In this document: one piece after another, positions 8,792-18,405 of the stretch
How the letters are laid out: each line of letters starts with the position of its first letter
How positions within the stretch are numbered: the first letter of the stretch is position 1
Origin: Acidovorax sp. NCPPB 3576
GTDB lineage: Bacteria > Pseudomonadota > Gammaproteobacteria > Burkholderiales > Burkholderiaceae_C
Length of the DNA: 64,000 nucleotides
Assembly: GCF_028473605.1 (NCBI RefSeq)
Contig: NZ_CP097267.1
Location: 1,914,501 to 1,978,500 of the forward strand
Direction of reading: 5' to 3'
The notes under the pieces: generated by a model
What the model was told of the DNA's origin: nothing
Databases searched by the model: none
The model's input: only the letters and a program-made list of their open reading frames with translations
Position numbers and translations under genes: made by a program

Positions 8792-9892
8792 ATGACGGAG
8801 ACGACAACGACGGAAGCAGAGGTTTTGGCCCAGGTGCGTGGGCAGGTGGGGTTCATCACCCTCAACCGCCCCCGGGCGCTGAATGCCCTGTCGCTGGGCA
8901 TGGTGCGCGCGCTCATGGAGACCCTGCTGGCATGGCAGGCCGACGAGCGCATCCTGGCAGTGGCCATTCGCGGCAGCAACAAGGAAGGCCCGTTCGGCGC
9001 CTTCTGCGCGGGCGGCGACATCCGCTTTCTGCACCAGGCGGGCAGCCAGGGCGATCCGAGGCTGGAGGATTTCTTCACCGAGGAATACGCGCTCAACCAC
9101 CTGATCCACCACTACGGCAAGCCCTACATCGCGTTCATGGACGGCATCGTGATGGGCGGCGGCATGGGCATCAGCCAGGGGGCGAGCCTTCGCATCGTGA
9201 CCGAGCGCACGAAGATGGCCATGCCCGAGACGGCCATCGGCCTGTTTCCGGATGTGGGTGGCGGCTACTTCCTGTCGCGTTGCCCGGGGCACGCCGGCGA
9301 ATGGCTGGGGCTGGCGGGCGACACCATCGGCGCGGGCGATGCGGTGGCGCTGGGCCTGGCCGACGGCTGCCTGCCCTCCGATCAGCAGGCGGCGGTCTGG
9401 GATGCGTTGGGTTCGGAGTCCTTCACTGACGCAGCGGCTCTGCAGGCCTCGATTGCTACTAAATTTGTAGCACAAGAGGCAATGAATACTAGGGCATCGG
9501 CCGAAATCGATCGGTATTTCGCGTTGGACAGCGTGCAGGCCATCGTAGCTGCCCTGGAGGCCGCCGGCACCGACTGGGCCCGCACCACGGCAGCCACCTT
9601 GCGCAAGCGCTCGCCGCTCATGCTGCACGTGGTGCTGGAGCAGATCCGCCGCGCCCGCAACATGGACCTGGCCGCCGACCTGCGCATGGAGCGCGACATG
9701 GTGCGCCACTGCTTTTTCCTGCGGCCCGGCCAGAGCGAAACGGTCGAAGGCATCCGGGCATTGGCGGTGGACAAGGACCACACCCCGCGCTGGAGCCCGG
9801 TGCGCATCGAGGACGTGACGCCGGACATGGTGGCGCCGTTCTTCGAGAGTCCGTGGCCGGCGCATGCCCACCCGCTCGCCGCGCTGCGCTGA
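8792..9892 (+). CDS. 3-hydroxyisobutyryl-CoA hydrolase (enoyl-CoA hydratase/isomerase family)
   Basis: The 366-residue product belongs to the crotonase superfamily. It has the CoA-binding oxyanion segment FCAGGDIRFL, DGIVMGGGMGIS, and MPETAIGLFPDVGGGYFLS. The last is the signature of the HIBYL-CoA hydrolase subgroup, which hydrolyses 3-hydroxyisobutyryl-CoA in valine breakdown. The C-terminal extension and length also fit this subgroup rather than a ~260-residue hydratase. The ATG at 8792 is preceded by AAGGAAC. Around codon 221-239 the gene carries a copy of the dispersed ~55-bp repeat in frame (IATKFVAQEAMNTRASAEI), a segment more AT-rich than its flanks. No other valine-pathway gene is adjacent. 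Confidence 0.88.
   Translation: MTETTTTEAEVLAQVRGQVGFITLNRPRALNALSLGMVRALMETLLAWQADERILAVAIRGSNKEGPFGAFCAGGDIRFLHQAGSQGDPRLEDFFTEEYALNHLIHHYGKPYIAFMDGIVMGGGMGISQGASLRIVTERTKMAMPETAIGLFPDVGGGYFLSRCPGHAGEWLGLAGDTIGAGDAVALGLADGCLPSDQQAAVWDALGSESFTDAAALQASIATKFVAQEAMNTRASAEIDRYFALDSVQAIVAALEAAGTDWARTTAATLRKRSPLMLHVVLEQIRRARNMDLAADLRMERDMVRHCFFLRPGQSETVEGIRALAVDKDHTPRWSPVRIEDVTPDMVAPFFESPWPAHAHPLAALR
9453..9507 (+). repeat. Dispersed ~55-bp repeat, copy 2, inside the hydrolase gene
   Basis: The left end TTGCTACTAAATTTGTAGCA matches TTGCTATTGAATTAATAGCA-type ends of the other copies. The inner part GCAATGAATACTAGGGCA matches the reverse complement of the inner part of copies 1 and 3. This fits a palindromic core found in either orientation. 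It is translated in frame. Confidence 0.6.
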
Positions 9893-9901
9893 GCGCGGCC
9901 A

Positions 9902-10723
9902 TCACAACTGCGGATGCACCGCCGTGGCCAGCCCCAGCAGGGCGGCGCGCGGCAGGGCGCCGCTGAGCGCATAGCCGAAGCCGCCATCCGTCCAGTAAAA
10001 GCAGGGCACCGGGCCATCCGGATCGAAACGGAAGGCCGTGTCGGTGGCACCGGGCTGGCCCGCAGCCAAGGCGCCGAGGTACAGCGTGACGCGCTCTCCG
10101 GCGGCGTTCTGGTACATGAACTGGGCGCGTGCGCCCGTGTCTCCCGGCAGCAGCCGCCCGCCCACCAGCTCGTACCCCTGTGCCGCCAGCACGGGAATCC
10201 TGAGGGGCCGCCCCAGCCGCTTGGACAGCCACTGCACCAGATGCTCCTGCTGGGCGGCGGCCACCTCCACGGGGTGCCTCTGCTCGGGCTGGTACACCGC
10301 GTGCGCCACGGCCGCCTGTTGCGCGAATCGGCGGGCACCGGGCGGGGCATCGGCCATGCGGCCGGCGGTCTGGCCCCGGTGGTCGTTGGGCCACTGCCCA
10401 TGCACGGTCCAGCCCAGGCCGAAGGCGAGGACCATCGAGGCGGCCATGCCGCCCAGGCGCCACCAGCGAGCCTCGCGCTCCCGCAAGGCTTGAAGGCGGC
10501 CCGCCGCGCGGCGCAGGCCATCCGGCACGGGGGCCGTATCCCAGGCGGCGTGCAAGGCTTGCAATTGCTCGCGCTGGGCCTGCCAGGCCGCTGCGGTGGC
10601 CTCGTTCTCGGCGTCACGGGCGAGGCGGGAACGCAGGACCTCGGCTTGCGCCGCTGAAAGCCGCCCGTCGGTCAGGGCGTGCAATGCGTCCTCGGAAATG
10701 GGGATGTCGTCTTGGGAGGCCAT
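9902..10723 (-). CDS. Transmembrane anti-sigma factor
   Basis: The 273-residue protein has a soluble helical N-terminus (about residues 1-85, DALHALTDGRLSAAQAEVLRSRL) of the kind that sequesters ECF sigma factors. A single membrane segment lies near residues 90-110 (GGMAASMVLAFGLGWTV), followed by a periplasmic domain (YELVGGRLLPGDTGARAQFMY). I see no Cys/His zinc motif in the anti-sigma domain. The gene starts 7 bp after the sigma factor stop, so the pair is co-transcribed. Function is inferred from this pairing and from topology. Release probably involves proteolysis or ligand sensing outside the membrane, but no signal can be read here. Confidence 0.85.
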   Translation of the reverse strand: MASQDDIPISEDALHALTDGRLSAAQAEVLRSRLARDAENEATAAAWQAQREQLQALHAAWDTAPVPDGLRRAAGRLQALREREARWWRLGGMAASMVLAFGLGWTVHGQWPNDHRGQTAGRMADAPPGARRFAQQAAVAHAVYQPEQRHPVEVAAAQQEHLVQWLSKRLGRPLRIPVLAAQGYELVGGRLLPGDTGARAQFMYQNAAGERVTLYLGALAAGQPGATDTAFRFDPDGPVPCFYWTDGGFGYALSGALPRAALLGLATAVHPQL

Positions 10724-10730
10724 GGGGTCC

Positions 10731-11246
10731 TCACTTCATGCGGCGCAGCGCGGGTGGGGCGTCGCTGGGCGCTGGGCGCGCTGCGGCGGGCGCCTGCATC
10801 AGTTCGCGCAACCGGGCCCGTGCGCGGGACAGGCGCGACATCACCGTGCCGACGGGGATCTGCAGCACACGGGCCGTCTGCGCGTAGTCCATGTCTTCGA
10901 GTGTGACCAGCAGCAGCACCGCGCGCTGGTCGGAGGGCAGGCGCTGCAGGCAGCGGTCCAGATCGATGGCGTCGTCAGATGTCGGCGCAGGGGCCTGGAG
11001 GCTGTCCTGCACGGCCTCGATGTCCAGCAGTGGGAGGGCCGAAACCGAGCGCTGCTGGTTCAGGTACAGGTGGTGCATCAGGGTGAACAGCCAGGCCCGC
11101 AAATCGCTGCCCGAGCGCCAGAGCAGCCACTTGCGGCAAGCGCGCTCCAGCGTGTCCTGCACCAGATCGTCCGCCGCCCAGGCATTGCCTGTCAGGACCC
11201 GCGCATAGCGACGCAGGCTGGGCAGGTGTTCGACGATCTGGTCCAT
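10731..11246 (-). CDS. ECF-family RNA polymerase sigma factor
   Basis: The 171-residue product has sigma region 2 (LPSLRRYARVLTGNAWAADD then LVQDTLERACRKW) and region 4 (LPSDQRAVLLLVTLEDMDYA with GTVMSRLSRARARLRELM). There are no regions 1 or 3, which defines the ECF group. The ATG at 11246 is chosen because it begins right before region 2; the reading frame is open further upstream but that would overlap the lipoprotein gene. It lies 32 bp after the lipoprotein gene and 7 bp before its presumed anti-sigma factor. Such modules usually autoregulate, so the lipoprotein is a likely target. That is inference. Confidence 0.92.
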   Translation of the reverse strand: MDQIVEHLPSLRRYARVLTGNAWAADDLVQDTLERACRKWLLWRSGSDLRAWLFTLMHHLYLNQQRSVSALPLLDIEAVQDSLQAPAPTSDDAIDLDRCLQRLPSDQRAVLLLVTLEDMDYAQTARVLQIPVGTVMSRLSRARARLRELMQAPAAARPAPSDAPPALRRMK

Positions 11247-11278
11247 GGGGATGGGGCGGGCGCTGGGCCGGTCCCCGA

Positions 11279-11662
11279 TCAGGGCTTGGCGGTGTGCCAG
11301 ACCTGGTTGACACCGTCGCCGGTGCGATCGCCCGGCTTGGCGTCCTTGACCCAGTAGTAGAGCGGTTTGCCCTTGTAGGCGAGCTGGCTGCTGCCGTCGT
11401 CGCGGCGCACCACGCTGTAGTCGCCGGTCGGGGTGGCGTTGCCGGACATCAGCGGCGGCCAGTTGGTCGCGCATTGGCCGTTGCACACCGACTTGCCACT
11501 GCCGGCCGTATCGCGGTCGAAGGTGTACAGGGTCATGCCGTTGGGGCCGGTCAGCGCCCCGTCCTTGGCCTGGACGCCAGCCGGCGCTGTCATCATGGAA
11601 GAGCAGCCGGCCAGCGCCAGTGCAAAGGCGGCGGTGGCCACGGAGGAAGCGATGCGGATCAT
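11279..11662 (-). CDS. Secreted-repeat lipoprotein (Lipoprotein_15 family)
   Basis: The 127-residue protein starts with a lipoprotein signal (SSVATAAFALALAGCSS, lipobox LAGC). It continues with the repeat typical of this family: GPNGMTLYTFDRDTAGSGKS, then CNGQCATNWPPL, and YKGKPLYYWVKDAKPGD. Biochemical function is not established for the family. The ATG at 11662 has GGAGA 9 bp upstream and begins directly at the signal peptide. It is the first gene of a lipoprotein/sigma/anti-sigma operon, so it is probably the output or the sensed envelope component of that module. Confidence 0.88.
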   Translation of the reverse strand: MIRIASSVATAAFALALAGCSSMMTAPAGVQAKDGALTGPNGMTLYTFDRDTAGSGKSVCNGQCATNWPPLMSGNATPTGDYSVVRRDDGSSQLAYKGKPLYYWVKDAKPGDRTGDGVNQVWHTAKP

Positions 11663-11762
11663 GGGTGTCTCCAGTCGATGGGGTGCGGGCGATGCGAAAT
11701 GCGGCCCTGCACCGAGATGAACACCGAAGGATGCGCCTTTATTCCCCCGCACCGCTAAAAAA

Positions 11763-12236
11763 CTACCGGCTGCGGCTTTTCATGGCGCGCTCCACTTCCC
11801 GCTTGCCTTCGCGGTCCTTGATGGTGTCGCGCTTGTCGTGTTCGGCCTTGCCCTTGGCCAGCGCGAAATCGCACTTCACCAATCCATCCTTCCAGTGCAG
11901 ATTGAGCGGGACCAGCGTGTACCCCTTTTGCTCGACCTTGTTGATCAGGCGGTCGATCTCCTGGCGGTGCAGCAGCAGTTTCTTGGTGCGCGCTGCCTCG
12001 GGGCTGACGTGGGTCGAGGCGGTCTTGAGTGCATTGATCTGGCAGCCGATCAGGAACAGTTCGCCTTCGCGGATCACCACGTAGCCGTCGGTCAGTTGCA
12101 CCTTGCCCTCGCGCAGCGCCTTGACTTCCCAACCATGCAGCACCATGCCGGCTTCGTAGCGTTCCTCGAAGAAGTAGTTGTAGGCTGCCTTTTTGTTGTC
12201 GGCGATGCGGGACTGTGTTTCGGGTTTTTTGGCCAT
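11763..12236 (-). CDS. smpB: SsrA-binding protein SmpB
   Basis: SmpB binds tmRNA and delivers it to stalled ribosomes for trans-translation. The 157-residue product shows [40 protein letters not shown] and the tmRNA-binding [20 protein letters not shown]. The basic C-terminal tail ([20 protein letters not shown]) enters the mRNA channel. It is divergent from ratA, with a TACAAT-type -10 element for ratA at 12280. This smpB/ratA/rnfH neighbourhood is widely conserved in Beta- and Gammaproteobacteria. No tmRNA gene is seen in the window. Confidence 0.97.
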   Translation of the reverse strand: MAKKPETQSRIADNKKAAYNYFFEERYEAGMVLHGWEVKALREGKVQLTDGYVVIREGELFLIGCQINALKTASTHVSPEAARTKKLLLHRQEIDRLINKVEQKGYTLVPLNLHWKDGLVKCDFALAKGKAEHDKRDTIKDREGKREVERAMKSRSR

Positions 12237-12377
12237 GGGTGTTTAGATGCGGCGCAAACCGGGAGATGAAAGCCCTCCCTACAATCGTTGTCGTCTCGCT
12301 TCCAAGATTTTAGGCCCACGCGCTTGCGGCTCTCCGCAGGGCATTCGGCCCTTTGCCCTCGGCGCCTTCTTCCATTC

Positions 12378-12818
12378 ATGAAAAACGTCAACAAGTCCGT
12401 CCTGATCTGGTACAGCCCCGAGGAAATGTTCGCCCTGGTCACCGACGTGGCCAAGTATCCGGAGTTCCTGCCCTGGTGCGACCATGCCGCGGTTTTGGAC
12501 CAGGACGCGCAAGGCATGACGGCCGAGGTCGGCATTGCGCTGGGCGGTCTGCGCAAGACGTTCGTCACACGCAACACGCAGGAGGCAGGCCGACGCGTCC
12601 AGATGCGCCTGGTCAAAGGACCGTTCTCTCAACTGGATGGCGATTGGAACTTTCATCCCGTGGGAGATGGCTCGCAGCGGGCTTGCAAGGTCGAGCTGAC
12701 GCTGAACTACGGCTTCGACAGCATGGCGCTCGCGGCCTTGGTCGGTCCGGTTTTTGATCGCATTGCCGGCACGATGGTGGACGCGTTCATCCAGCGCGCC
12801 GAGCAGGTATATGGCTGA
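12378..12818 (+). CDS. ratA: RatA-like START-domain protein (coenzyme Q-binding/ribosome association toxin family)
   Basis: A 146-residue protein of the polyketide cyclase/START fold: MKNVNKSVLIWYSPEEMFAL, VAKYPEFLPWC, and the C-terminal helix FDRIAGTMVDAFIQRAEQVYG. Members include E. coli RatA, reported to block ribosome subunit joining, and the Coq10-like ubiquinone binders, so either role is possible. The ATG at 12378 is chosen because similarity begins there. An in-frame upstream ATG at 12288 would add 30 residues without family character. The stop overlaps the rnfH start by 8 bp. Confidence 0.9.
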   Translation: MKNVNKSVLIWYSPEEMFALVTDVAKYPEFLPWCDHAAVLDQDAQGMTAEVGIALGGLRKTFVTRNTQEAGRRVQMRLVKGPFSQLDGDWNFHPVGDGSQRACKVELTLNYGFDSMALAALVGPVFDRIAGTMVDAFIQRAEQVYG

Positions 12819-13167
12819 ACGGCCGGCGCCTCCGGAAGCCGCTGCTGCGTCAGAGTGGCTGACGGTCACCGTGGTGCACTCCTCGGCACCCCGATCGACC
12901 GTGGAGCGGGTCTTGCCGTTGCCCAGGGGTGCCACCCTGGCCGATGCATTGAAGGTCTGCGGGCTGAATGCGGGCGACGGCGCCTGCGGCCTATGGGGGA
13001 GGGTGGTGGCGCCCGACCAGGTTTTGCAGGACGGGGACCGGGTGGAGCTGTACCGGCCTTTGGTGGTGGACCCCAAGGTAGCGCGGCGCGAGCGTTTCGC
13101 CCGCCAGGGTGCCCGATCCACCGGCCTGTTCGCGCAGCGCAGGCCGGGGGCGAAGGCTGGCTATTGA
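12811..13167 (+). CDS. RnfH family ubiquitin-like protein (RatB)
   Basis: The 118-residue protein has a beta-grasp fold signature of the RnfH/RatB family: WLTVTVVHSSAP, LPRGATLADALKVCG, ACGLWGRVVAPDQVLQDGD and RVELYRPLVVDPK followed by ARRERF. The function of the family is unsettled. It overlaps ratA by 8 bp (ATGGCTGA), so it is translationally coupled to it. The C-terminal Arg-rich tail (ARRERFARQGARSTGLFAQR) is typical. Confidence 0.9.
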   Translation: MAERPAPPEAAAASEWLTVTVVHSSAPRSTVERVLPLPRGATLADALKVCGLNAGDGACGLWGRVVAPDQVLQDGDRVELYRPLVVDPKVARRERFARQGARSTGLFAQRRPGAKAGY

Positions 13168-13207
13168 GCGCTGGCGGGTACGGGGGTATTTGAGATGCCC
13201 GAGCGGG

Positions 13208-13235
13208 CGGTCATCCAATGACCGTGCCGGTTTTT
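13208..13235. terminator. Probable terminator between rnfH and the DUF4124 gene
   Basis: Stem CGGTCAT / ATGACCG with a CCA loop, followed by TGCCGG and five T residues on the plus strand. It is positioned between convergent genes. The stem is separated from the T run by six bases, so it is weaker than the others in the window. Confidence 0.5.
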
Positions 13236-13242
13236 GCCGGGC

Positions 13243-13758
13243 TCAGCGTGGCGCGCACTCGGACGCGATCACGCTGTCGGCACGGCGGGCCTCTGCGGCC
13301 TTGGCGGACTCGTCCATGAACACGCGCTCTCCCTGCGCATTGGTCTGGCTGAACAACTGGCCGGATGTCATCGCCGCCTTGGATTGCCGTGCCCGCTCGC
13401 AGTTTTCGGCCCGCAGCTTGGCTTGTCGGTCCTCGTCGGCCCTCTTCTTGGCGGCTTCCGCCGCGTCGGCCTGGGCCTTGCGCTCTTCCAGTTCCTTGTC
13501 TTTGCCGGTGGGGCGTGGCGCACTGGCTGCCGCCATGGCGGCAGATGCCCCATCCGCCGCAGGCGGCACGGCAACCGGGCGGGCCGAGATCGCATTGCCC
13601 CCTGGCTGCTTGAGAATGCTCTTTTGCGGAATCTCCGCCGGTGGTGGCCGGTCGCTGAAGACCTTGCGGCCGTCCTTGTCGATCCACTGCCATTGCGCCG
13701 CAGCGCCCATGGCCCACGTGCAGGCGAGGGCGGCCAAAAGAAGCTGGGAGGTTTTCAT
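13243..13758 (-). CDS. DUF4124 domain-containing exported protein
   Basis: The 171-residue product begins with a signal peptide (TSQLLLAALACTWAMGAAAQ). The DUF4124 motif follows: WQWIDKDGRKVFSDRPPPAE and IPQKSILKQPGG. A long Ala/Lys/Glu-rich helical segment then precedes DESAKAAEARRADSVIASEC. DUF4124 proteins are common small envelope proteins in Gamma- and Betaproteobacteria without assigned function. The start at 13758 has a GGGAGG-type ribosome binding site (CTCCC on the plus strand reads as CCTCCCAGCTT upstream). It is divergent from guaB. Confidence 0.85.
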   Translation of the reverse strand: MKTSQLLLAALACTWAMGAAAQWQWIDKDGRKVFSDRPPPAEIPQKSILKQPGGNAISARPVAVPPAADGASAAMAAASAPRPTGKDKELEERKAQADAAEAAKKRADEDRQAKLRAENCERARQSKAAMTSGQLFSQTNAQGERVFMDESAKAAEARRADSVIASECAPR

Positions 13759-13773
13759 GCGACGCAAGTTTAG

Positions 13774-15339
<1,566 letters not shown>

Positions 15340-15354
15340 TCTTGTCGCCCCCAC

Positions 15355-15395
15355 AGGCCCGAACCCTTCTTGCGGTGTTCGGGCCTTTGTTTTTT
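15355..15395 (+). terminator. Strong intrinsic terminator between guaB and guaA
   Basis: Perfect 10-bp stem AGGCCCGAAC / GTTCGGGCCT with a 12-nt loop, followed by TTGTTTTTTCC. It begins 15 bp after the guaB stop and ends about 20 bp before the guaA start, so guaA either has its own promoter or depends on readthrough. Confidence 0.85.
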
Positions 15396-15414
15396 CCTCT
15401 CTCCGTCGCCTGCC

Positions 15415-17034
15415 ATGCAACACCAGAAAATCCTCATCCTCGATTTTGGCTCTCAGGTCACCCAGCTCATCGCGCGCCGTGTGCGCGAAGCGCATGTGCT
15501 CAGCGAAGTGCATCCCTGCGATGTCACGGATGAGTGGATTCGCGAATACGCCAAGGACGGCTCGCTCAAAGGGGTGATCCTCTCCGGCAGCCATGCCAGC
15601 GTGTACGAGGACACGACCGACAAGGCGCCGCAAGCTGTGTTCGAGCTCGGCGTTCCCGTCTTGGGCATCTGCTACGGCATGCAGGCCATGGCCCACCAAC
15701 TGGGCGGCAAGGTCGAGGGGGGGCACAAGCGCGAGTTCGGTTTCGCGGCGGTGCGTGCTCGTGGCCACACCGAGTTGCTGCGTGGCATTGCCGACTTCAC
15801 CACGGAAGAAGGCCACGGCATGCTCAATGTGTGGATGAGCCATGGCGACAAGGTCACGGAACTGCCCCCGGGCTTCAAGCTCATGGCCAGCACCGAGAGC
15901 TGTCCCATCGCCGGGATGGCGGATGAAGAGCGCAAGTTCTATGCAGTGCAGTTTCACCCGGAAGTCACGCATACGGTGCAGGGCAAGGCGCTGCTGGAGC
16001 GTTTCGTGCTCGGCATCTGCGGCGTTCGCCCCGACTGGATCATGGGGGACTACATCTCCGAAGCGGTTCAGAAGATCCGCGACCAAGTGGGTGATGAGGA
16101 GGTCATCCTGGGACTGTCCGGCGGAGTGGATTCTTCGGTGGCTGCCGCGCTGATTCACCGCGCTATCGGCGACCAGCTGACCTGCGTTTTCGTGGACCAC
16201 GGCTTGCTGCGTTTGAACGAGGGCGACTTGGTCATGGAGATGTTCCAGGGCAAGCTGCATGCGAACGTCATTCGCGTCGATGCGAGCGATCTTTTCCTTG
16301 GCAAGCTGGCGGGAGTGAGTGACCCGGAAGCCAAGCGCAAGATCATCGGCGGCGAGTTCGTGACGGTGTTCAAACAAGAGGCCGCCAAACTCAAAGCGGG
16401 CGACAAGGGTCATAAGGGCGCCACCTTCCTGGCGCAAGGCACGATCTATCCCGATGTGATCGAGTCGGGCGGCGCCAAAAGCAAGAAGGCTGTCACCATC
16501 AAGAGCCACCACAATGTCGGCGGTCTGCCGGAACAACTGGGCCTGAAGCTGCTGGAGCCGTTGCGCGATCTGTTCAAGGATGAGGTGCGCGAACTAGGCG
16601 TCGCTCTGGGTTTGCCGCCTGAGATGGTGTATCGCCATCCTTTTCCTGGCCCCGGCCTGGGCGTACGCATTCTTGGGGAAGTCAAAAAGGAATACGCCGA
16701 TCTGCTTCGGCGTGCCGATGACATCTTCATCCAGGAACTGCGCAATTTCGTTGATCCCGATACCGGCAAGAGCTGGTACGAGTTGACTAGCCAGGCTTTC
16801 ACCGTGTTCTTGCCGGTGAAGAGCGTGGGTGTCATGGGCGACGGGCGTACTTACGATTACGTGGTGGCACTGCGTGCAGTGCAGACCAGCGACTTCATGA
16901 CAGCGGATTGGGCCGAGTTGCCTTACGCATTACTCAAAAAAGTCTCGGGCAGGATCATCAATGAGGTTCGCGGTATCAATCGAGTGACCTACGATGTTTC
17001 CAGCAAGCCGCCTGCGACGATTGAGTGGGAGTGA
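15415..17034 (+). CDS. guaA: GMP synthase (glutamine-hydrolysing)
   Basis: GuaA aminates XMP to GMP using glutamine and ATP. The 539-residue protein has an N-terminal class I amidotransferase domain with the nucleophile Cys in [16 protein letters not shown] and the His/Glu of FHPEVTHT. The ATP-pyrophosphatase P-loop is [17 protein letters not shown], and the C-terminal dimerisation domain ends [17 protein letters not shown]. The ATG at 15415 is the start matching family N-termini ([17 protein letters not shown]). Confidence 0.97.
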   Translation: MQHQKILILDFGSQVTQLIARRVREAHVLSEVHPCDVTDEWIREYAKDGSLKGVILSGSHASVYEDTTDKAPQAVFELGVPVLGICYGMQAMAHQLGGKVEGGHKREFGFAAVRARGHTELLRGIADFTTEEGHGMLNVWMSHGDKVTELPPGFKLMASTESCPIAGMADEERKFYAVQFHPEVTHTVQGKALLERFVLGICGVRPDWIMGDYISEAVQKIRDQVGDEEVILGLSGGVDSSVAAALIHRAIGDQLTCVFVDHGLLRLNEGDLVMEMFQGKLHANVIRVDASDLFLGKLAGVSDPEAKRKIIGGEFVTVFKQEAAKLKAGDKGHKGATFLAQGTIYPDVIESGGAKSKKAVTIKSHHNVGGLPEQLGLKLLEPLRDLFKDEVRELGVALGLPPEMVYRHPFPGPGLGVRILGEVKKEYADLLRRADDIFIQELRNFVDPDTGKSWYELTSQAFTVFLPVKSVGVMGDGRTYDYVVALRAVQTSDFMTADWAELPYALLKKVSGRIINEVRGINRVTYDVSSKPPATIEWE

Positions 17035-17248
17035 TTTGATCTATTGATGGTGGATGCCAATGTGTCCAGCCATCAGGCAAGGGGGCGGGGTCAATGTGTC
17101 CGGTCCACACTGATTGGCTGTGGAATCCGCGCACGGTTTCGTGAAGCGTTTGGCTTTTGTTCAGCCACCCCTCGATTGAGCGATGCATATGCATGGGTCA
17201 TAGGCTGGTGGTTTACCGCAATTGATTACCAACGAAGAGCAGGAAATA
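17035..17248. other. Non-coding gap after guaA with possible insertion-sequence remnant
   Basis: Two direct copies of CAATGTGTCC (17058-17067 and 17092-17101) lie 34 bp apart, in contexts TGCCAATGTGTCCAGCC and GTCAATGTGTCCGGTCC. Repeated TGTGTCC motifs of this sort occur at ends of some insertion sequences. No transposase can be recognised; a short minus-strand frame here has no convincing start or family match. Base composition drops toward hcp. Confidence 0.3.
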
Positions 17249-17277
17249 AAAAAAGCCACACAGAGTGTGGCTTTTTT
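17249..17277. terminator. Bidirectional terminator downstream of hcp
   Basis: A perfect 13-bp inverted repeat, AAAAAAGCCACAC / GTGTGGCTTTTTT, with an AGA loop. It has an A/T run on both sides, so it can terminate both directions. It lies 19 bp beyond the hcp stop (minus strand). Confidence 0.92.
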
Positions 17278-17295
17278 GTTGAGCAAGGGGGCTGA

Positions 17296-17778
17296 TTAGG
17301 CTTCCTTGTTTTCCTTGATGTTGAAGCCCATTTGGCTTTCTGCACCTTTGCCGCCTTGGTTCGTTTGTTCCCAGTACTGGGTCTTGACCTTGGCTGCTTG
17401 GAAAGCGTAATTCACCAGAACGGAATCGCTGCCATCGGTTCCGCTCACGGTCACGCTGGTGACCATCACGTCGGTCAAAGTGATCTTGCCAAATTCGATT
17501 TGCGTACCGCCAGCCTTGCAAAGAGAAATTTCCACTTGCCCCAAGTGCTTACCCGTTGCGCAATGCTTGAGCACGGCGGGATAGCATTTGTCAATGGCCG
17601 CCACAATGTTCAGGTCATGGAAAGTGACCTTGCCGGCTCCGGCACCGCCACCGCTGGCCATGGAGTTCGGCTGGGTAGCGCCCCAGGTGAACGAGTTGAT
17701 GTCAGTCCAGCCCTTATGGTTGGAATCTTGCGATTCACCGCTGGCGCCTTCGACCTTCATGAACATATCGACTGACAT
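17296..17778 (-). CDS. hcp: Type VI secretion tube protein Hcp (TssD)
   Basis: Hcp forms stacked hexameric rings, the inner tube that is propelled out with the VgrG tip and carries small effectors. The 160-residue product is of the Hcp1 family: DMFMKVEGASGESQDSNHKG, INSFTWGATQPNS, VTFHDLNIVAAIDKCYPAVL and a C-terminal GAESQMGFNIKENKEA. The ribosome binding site is AGGAGAAG eight bases before the ATG. It is transcribed away from the rest of the T6SS locus and has its own terminator, consistent with separate high-level expression. Confidence 0.95.
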   Translation of the reverse strand: MSVDMFMKVEGASGESQDSNHKGWTDINSFTWGATQPNSMASGGGAGAGKVTFHDLNIVAAIDKCYPAVLKHCATGKHLGQVEISLCKAGGTQIEFGKITLTDVMVTSVTVSGTDGSDSVLVNYAFQAAKVKTQYWEQTNQGGKGAESQMGFNIKENKEA

Positions 17779-18405
17779 TATTGCTTCTCCTGTAGTTGCG
17801 ATGTTTTGTACGCAAAGTCAATGAAAAGTCCGCGAATCCCAAAATTTCCGGGAGGCGCTGACCTGAAAAAACAGTCACTGTGTAGAAAGGCTGCAAGGGA
17901 AAGTACAAATGCCCATTGGAGCAAACTTTCCCGCTGCTCCACGTGTGCGGCGCCGATCCGTGATCTGTTTATCTGCCGGCGATCATAAGAGTGCCGCGTG
18001 TCATTTCGGTGATACAAGTTCGGACTAATTGGCGCCGCAAAGAAACAGAGGAAACAATTTGTTATGTACTTTGAATTGGCTTCAATAGGTAACTTGTTGC
18101 ACATGCATGAAGGTAGACTCGCGACTTTTGAAAATAGGCGTGATGACAACGGCCCCCGTCCTGGGGACTGCGATCTGAGAGATCTGCAGCCTCCCGGGCC
18201 TATCGCTGCTCTATGATGCGGCGGCAACACTCCAGGGCTTGGGCTCGGTAGTGAAAGAATCCCGTCCACAATCCCACTTGACCTGTTTGGCGGCAAGTGC
18301 TTGTGCGTTCCATCCCTGCCGTTGGGGCTTGGTGCGCGGGGCACTCAGAGTTGACTTGATTCATTCTTCAACTTCCACGAAATAGATGCGCAAAAGCGTG
18401 AAAAC
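17779..18405. other. 627-bp divergent intergenic region between hcp and the T6SS kinase gene
   Basis: This gap is visibly less GC-rich than the flanking genes and must hold the divergent promoters for hcp and for the long plus-strand T6SS cluster. On the minus strand a TTGACT hexamer lies about 40-45 bp before the hcp start. On the plus strand TTGACT occurs at 18352. No convincing -12/-24 element was found. Open frames here have poor starts and no family character, so I call no gene. Confidence 0.6.

Noticed and set aside
17778..18344. A 188-codon minus-strand frame in the hcp-kinase gap
   Set aside because: It has no ribosome binding site, no hydrophobic or domain pattern, unusual residue mix, and would place its end on the hcp start. 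Treated as intergenic.
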